A program made the position numbers and the translations under genes. This document shows positions 12,241-13,448 of a stretch of DNA of 13,448 nucleotides, in pieces. Below the pieces are notes generated by a model. That model searched no databases, was not told the origin of the DNA, and was given only the letters and a program-made list of their open reading frames with translations. Source of the stretch: JBBRLA01 sp038231615. Its GTDB lineage: Bacteria > Myxococcota_A > Polyangia > Palsa-1104 > JAEUJZ01. Location: the NCBI GenBank assembly GCA_038231615.1, contig JBBRLA010000170.1, positions 1 through 13,448 of the forward strand. Direction: 5' to 3'. Position 1 is the stretch's first letter; the number at the start of each line of letters is the position of its first letter.

Positions 12241-12364
12241 AAGTTGCGGGTATCATGATAGGTAGATACTCGAAGAGGCGAGGGGACGGTTCGCAATTTC
12301 TTAGTTTTGGCCCGCCGCTCTAATACTGAAATTAGAAGTTGCGGGTATCATGATAGGTAGATAC
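12235..12364 (+). repeat. 35-bp exact direct repeat, copies at 12235-12269 and 12330-12364
   Basis: Both copies begin AATTAGAAGTTGCGGG and end GGTAGATAC; the offset is 95 bases with a 60-base spacer. Each contains the 10-bp palindrome TATCATGATA. The repeats are markedly AT-richer than the surroundings. In one frame each encodes LEVAGIMIGRY. From the second copy, a frame starting at ATG 12350 ends TGA at 12428-12430, overlapping the next gene's ATG as ATGA, so it could feed translation into it. Confidence 0.9.
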
Positions 12365-12426
12365 GTTGATCAAGCGTTCAAATATTCCACTTGGACAGTT
12401 GCCGAACGGAAAGGAAGGACAGGCGC

Positions 12427-12632
12427 ATGAGTGATGACAAGAAGAAGACAGGAAAGCCGGATCGTGATCGTGTTTCTGCCACCGAACCGTACGAAGTCAA
12501 ATACCTGGCCGGAAAGCACGGTCTCCCTGCCCCGCTCGTCCGTAATGTGATTGAACAGGTAGGCCCAATGCCCCAATGCGCAAGGATGTAGACGGCTATC
12601 TCGCCAGGATGAAGCGGAACGGCCAACGCTAG
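12427..12632 (+). pseudogene. DUF3606 small protein with a single-base frameshift
   Basis: The reading frame from ATG 12427 gives MSDDKKKTGKPDRDRVSATE, then PYEVKYLAGKHGLPAPLV and RNVIEQVGP, clearly a DUF3606 protein (small, basic; function not established). In this frame it then runs into a stop at 12589-12591. Adding one base near 12568-12571 (a CCC run in GGCCCAATG) restores NAPMRKDVDGYLARMKRNG and a stop at 12630-12632, the expected C-terminal helix and a total of 68 aa. So there is either a true one-base deletion or a sequencing error in the homopolymer. AAGGAAGGA about 8 bases upstream is a good Shine-Dalgarno sequence and fixes the start. Confidence 0.75.
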
Positions 12633-12819
12633 AGGCTTACCAATCCGAGAGCCGCTTACCTGGGGCATGCTCGCCAGCAGGTAAGCCGCATCGCTGCCCT
12701 TTCGTGGCCAGCTCACTCCTATTTTCAAGCCATCGCAGCCTGCATAGATAGATAGATGTCAGTCAAGCTTTGTCTGGCAAACGGGCGGACCTGGGCCTCC
12801 AGGTCCTTTCGCCGACTCT
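12633..12819. other. Intergenic region between convergent DUF3606 and unrecognised gene
   Basis: 187 bases between two converging genes. It contains the 9-bp stem inverted repeat at 12654-12686 and a short ATAG microsatellite of three units near 12747-12758. No gene is seen. Confidence 0.6.
12654..12686 (+). terminator. 9-bp stem inverted repeat after the DUF3606 gene
   Basis: GCTTACCTG (12654-12662) and CAGGTAAGC (12678-12686) form a perfect 9-bp stem with a 15-base loop, 21 bases after the restored DUF3606 stop. A third partial copy, GGCTTACC, lies just before it. No T-run follows, so it is terminator-like rather than a standard intrinsic terminator. Confidence 0.45.
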
Positions 12820-13448
12820 CTATGCGAAGATGCGCGTCGCCTCCACCCGCTGCGCGGCTTCCTCCGCCCGCCGCTTTTCCACCCCCACCTGGTCCAGCTC
12901 CCACTGCTCCCGCACTAGCATCGACTCGATGGCCGCCTTTGCCGCTTCCGGCACGTCGTCTCGCAAAAGCAGCCGCCGGTACGGATACGTCGGTACCCGC
13001 CAGCCGCTGAATGCGATGATCTGCAGCGCCAGCCATATCCGCTGCATCTGATCCTCCGACTTGAGCTGCGTCCGCATCTGGTTGACGATGCGGACGTTCT
13101 CCTTTGTGTCGGCCAGCACCTCCAGCACCTTGAGGCGCAGCACGTCCACCTTGGTCCAGGTGCCGTATTTGCTAGAATCAAAGTCGAAGGCCGCCCCCAG
13201 TAGATAGTAGATGAGCTGTTCCTGCTCGATGCAAAGCTGCGGGGTGCGGAAGGCCATCACCACCCGGTGGGTGTCCGCCGTCGGCGGGTCCAGAAGCACC
13301 CGCGGCGGCTGATCCTCCGGCGGCGGGGCCTGGGCCTCCTGCACCGTCTGTCCATCGGGCAGGTTGTGGTGGTCCTCGTTGTAGTCCGGCGGCGGCTCGG
13401 GCGGGGCCTCCTGTCGCTGGCGCCGTTCGGCCTCCTCGACCAGGGTCG
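12820..13448 (-). CDS. Unrecognised soluble protein, N-terminus outside window
   Basis: About 208 codons are visible on the minus strand; the start lies beyond the right edge. The visible part opens with a charged segment (LVEEAERRQRQEAPPEPPPD), continues through a proline- and acid-rich linker, and then has a mainly helical domain: TPQLCIEQEQLIYYLLGAAF, KVDVLRLKVLEVLADTKENV, QRIWLALQIIAFSGWRVPTY, then DDVPEAAKAAIESMLV. It ends with a charged helix rich in Glu, Arg and Ala, likely coiled coil. No membrane segment is present and I recognise no family. The gene ends TAG 12822-12820. The organisation suggests a linker-tethered C-terminal helical domain. Confidence 0.65.
   Translation of the reverse strand, partial: TLVEEAERRQRQEAPPEPPPDYNEDHHNLPDGQTVQEAQAPPPEDQPPRVLLDPPTADTHRVVMAFRTPQLCIEQEQLIYYLLGAAFDFDSSKYGTWTKVDVLRLKVLEVLADTKENVRIVNQMRTQLKSEDQMQRIWLALQIIAFSGWRVPTYPYRRLLLRDDVPEAAKAAIESMLVREQWELDQVGVEKRRAEEAAQRVEATRIFA

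Noticed and set aside
11598..12323. Plus-strand frame of about 241 codons over the toxin-antitoxin pair
   Set aside because: It is the complement of both the toxin and antitoxin genes, which overlap in the canonical TGATG way; low-complexity Ser/Arg composition.
12747..12758. Short ATAG tetranucleotide run
   Set aside because: Only about three units and in a non-coding gap; too short to be a meaningful microsatellite or phase-variable tract.

Overview
The window is high-GC bacterial DNA, most likely from a myxobacterium or a related deltaproteobacterial lineage (Myxococcota-like). This is inferred from four things: the GC-rich codon usage, a carotenoid 1,2-hydratase coupled to a membrane glycosyltransferase, a long S41 protease carrying a CARDB-like tail, and a beta-propeller remnant with the VWGSGPGDVYA motif common in myxobacterial secreted proteins. 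No rRNA, tRNA, CRISPR array or complete insertion sequence was seen.

Left part (1-7413), housekeeping and metabolic genes. A PDZ/S41 processing protease (minus strand) runs off the left edge. A 326-bp spacer with tandem 34-bp units separates it from crtC (plus). crtC is joined to a GT2/GT21-type membrane glycosyltransferase through a 22-codon ORF that overlaps both neighbours by ATGA; this joint is a near-perfect 34-bp duplication. An MFSD1-like major facilitator transporter (minus) meets the glycosyltransferase tail to tail and is divergent from a proline iminopeptidase (plus), which suggests a small-peptide uptake and hydrolysis pair. After the peptidase come a 14-codon leader-like ORF with a strong Shine-Dalgarno sequence and a TGATG-coupled histidine-rich SEC-C protein.

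Middle part (7401-9893). A 26-bp exact direct repeat, whose first copy is the 3' end of the SEC-C gene, recurs 600 bp downstream. Between the copies lies a Phd antitoxin fused in frame to the C-terminal end of a PIN toxin, next to a perfect 20-bp palindromic operator. This looks like a decayed toxin-antitoxin cassette with duplicated ends. Then comes a biotin carboxylase gene (AccC type, no biotin domain, no partner gene in the window) and a 266-bp spacer with two strong inverted repeats.

Right part (9894-13448), accessory and decaying. It holds an unnamed PD-(D/E)XK-like protein resembling cyanobacterial hypotheticals, a small four-helix membrane protein, a non-coding stretch with a possible gene remnant, a beta-propeller fragment, a ParE/RelE-type toxin with its antitoxin, a 35-bp direct repeat next to a possible TcmP-like N-terminal fragment, a frameshifted DUF3606 gene, and an unrecognised proline-rich protein running off the right edge. 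No single new complete system is proved. The best leads are the repeat-bounded Phd-PIN fusion, the duplicated translational-coupling joint in the carotenoid operon, the transporter/peptidase pair and the leader-SEC-C unit.
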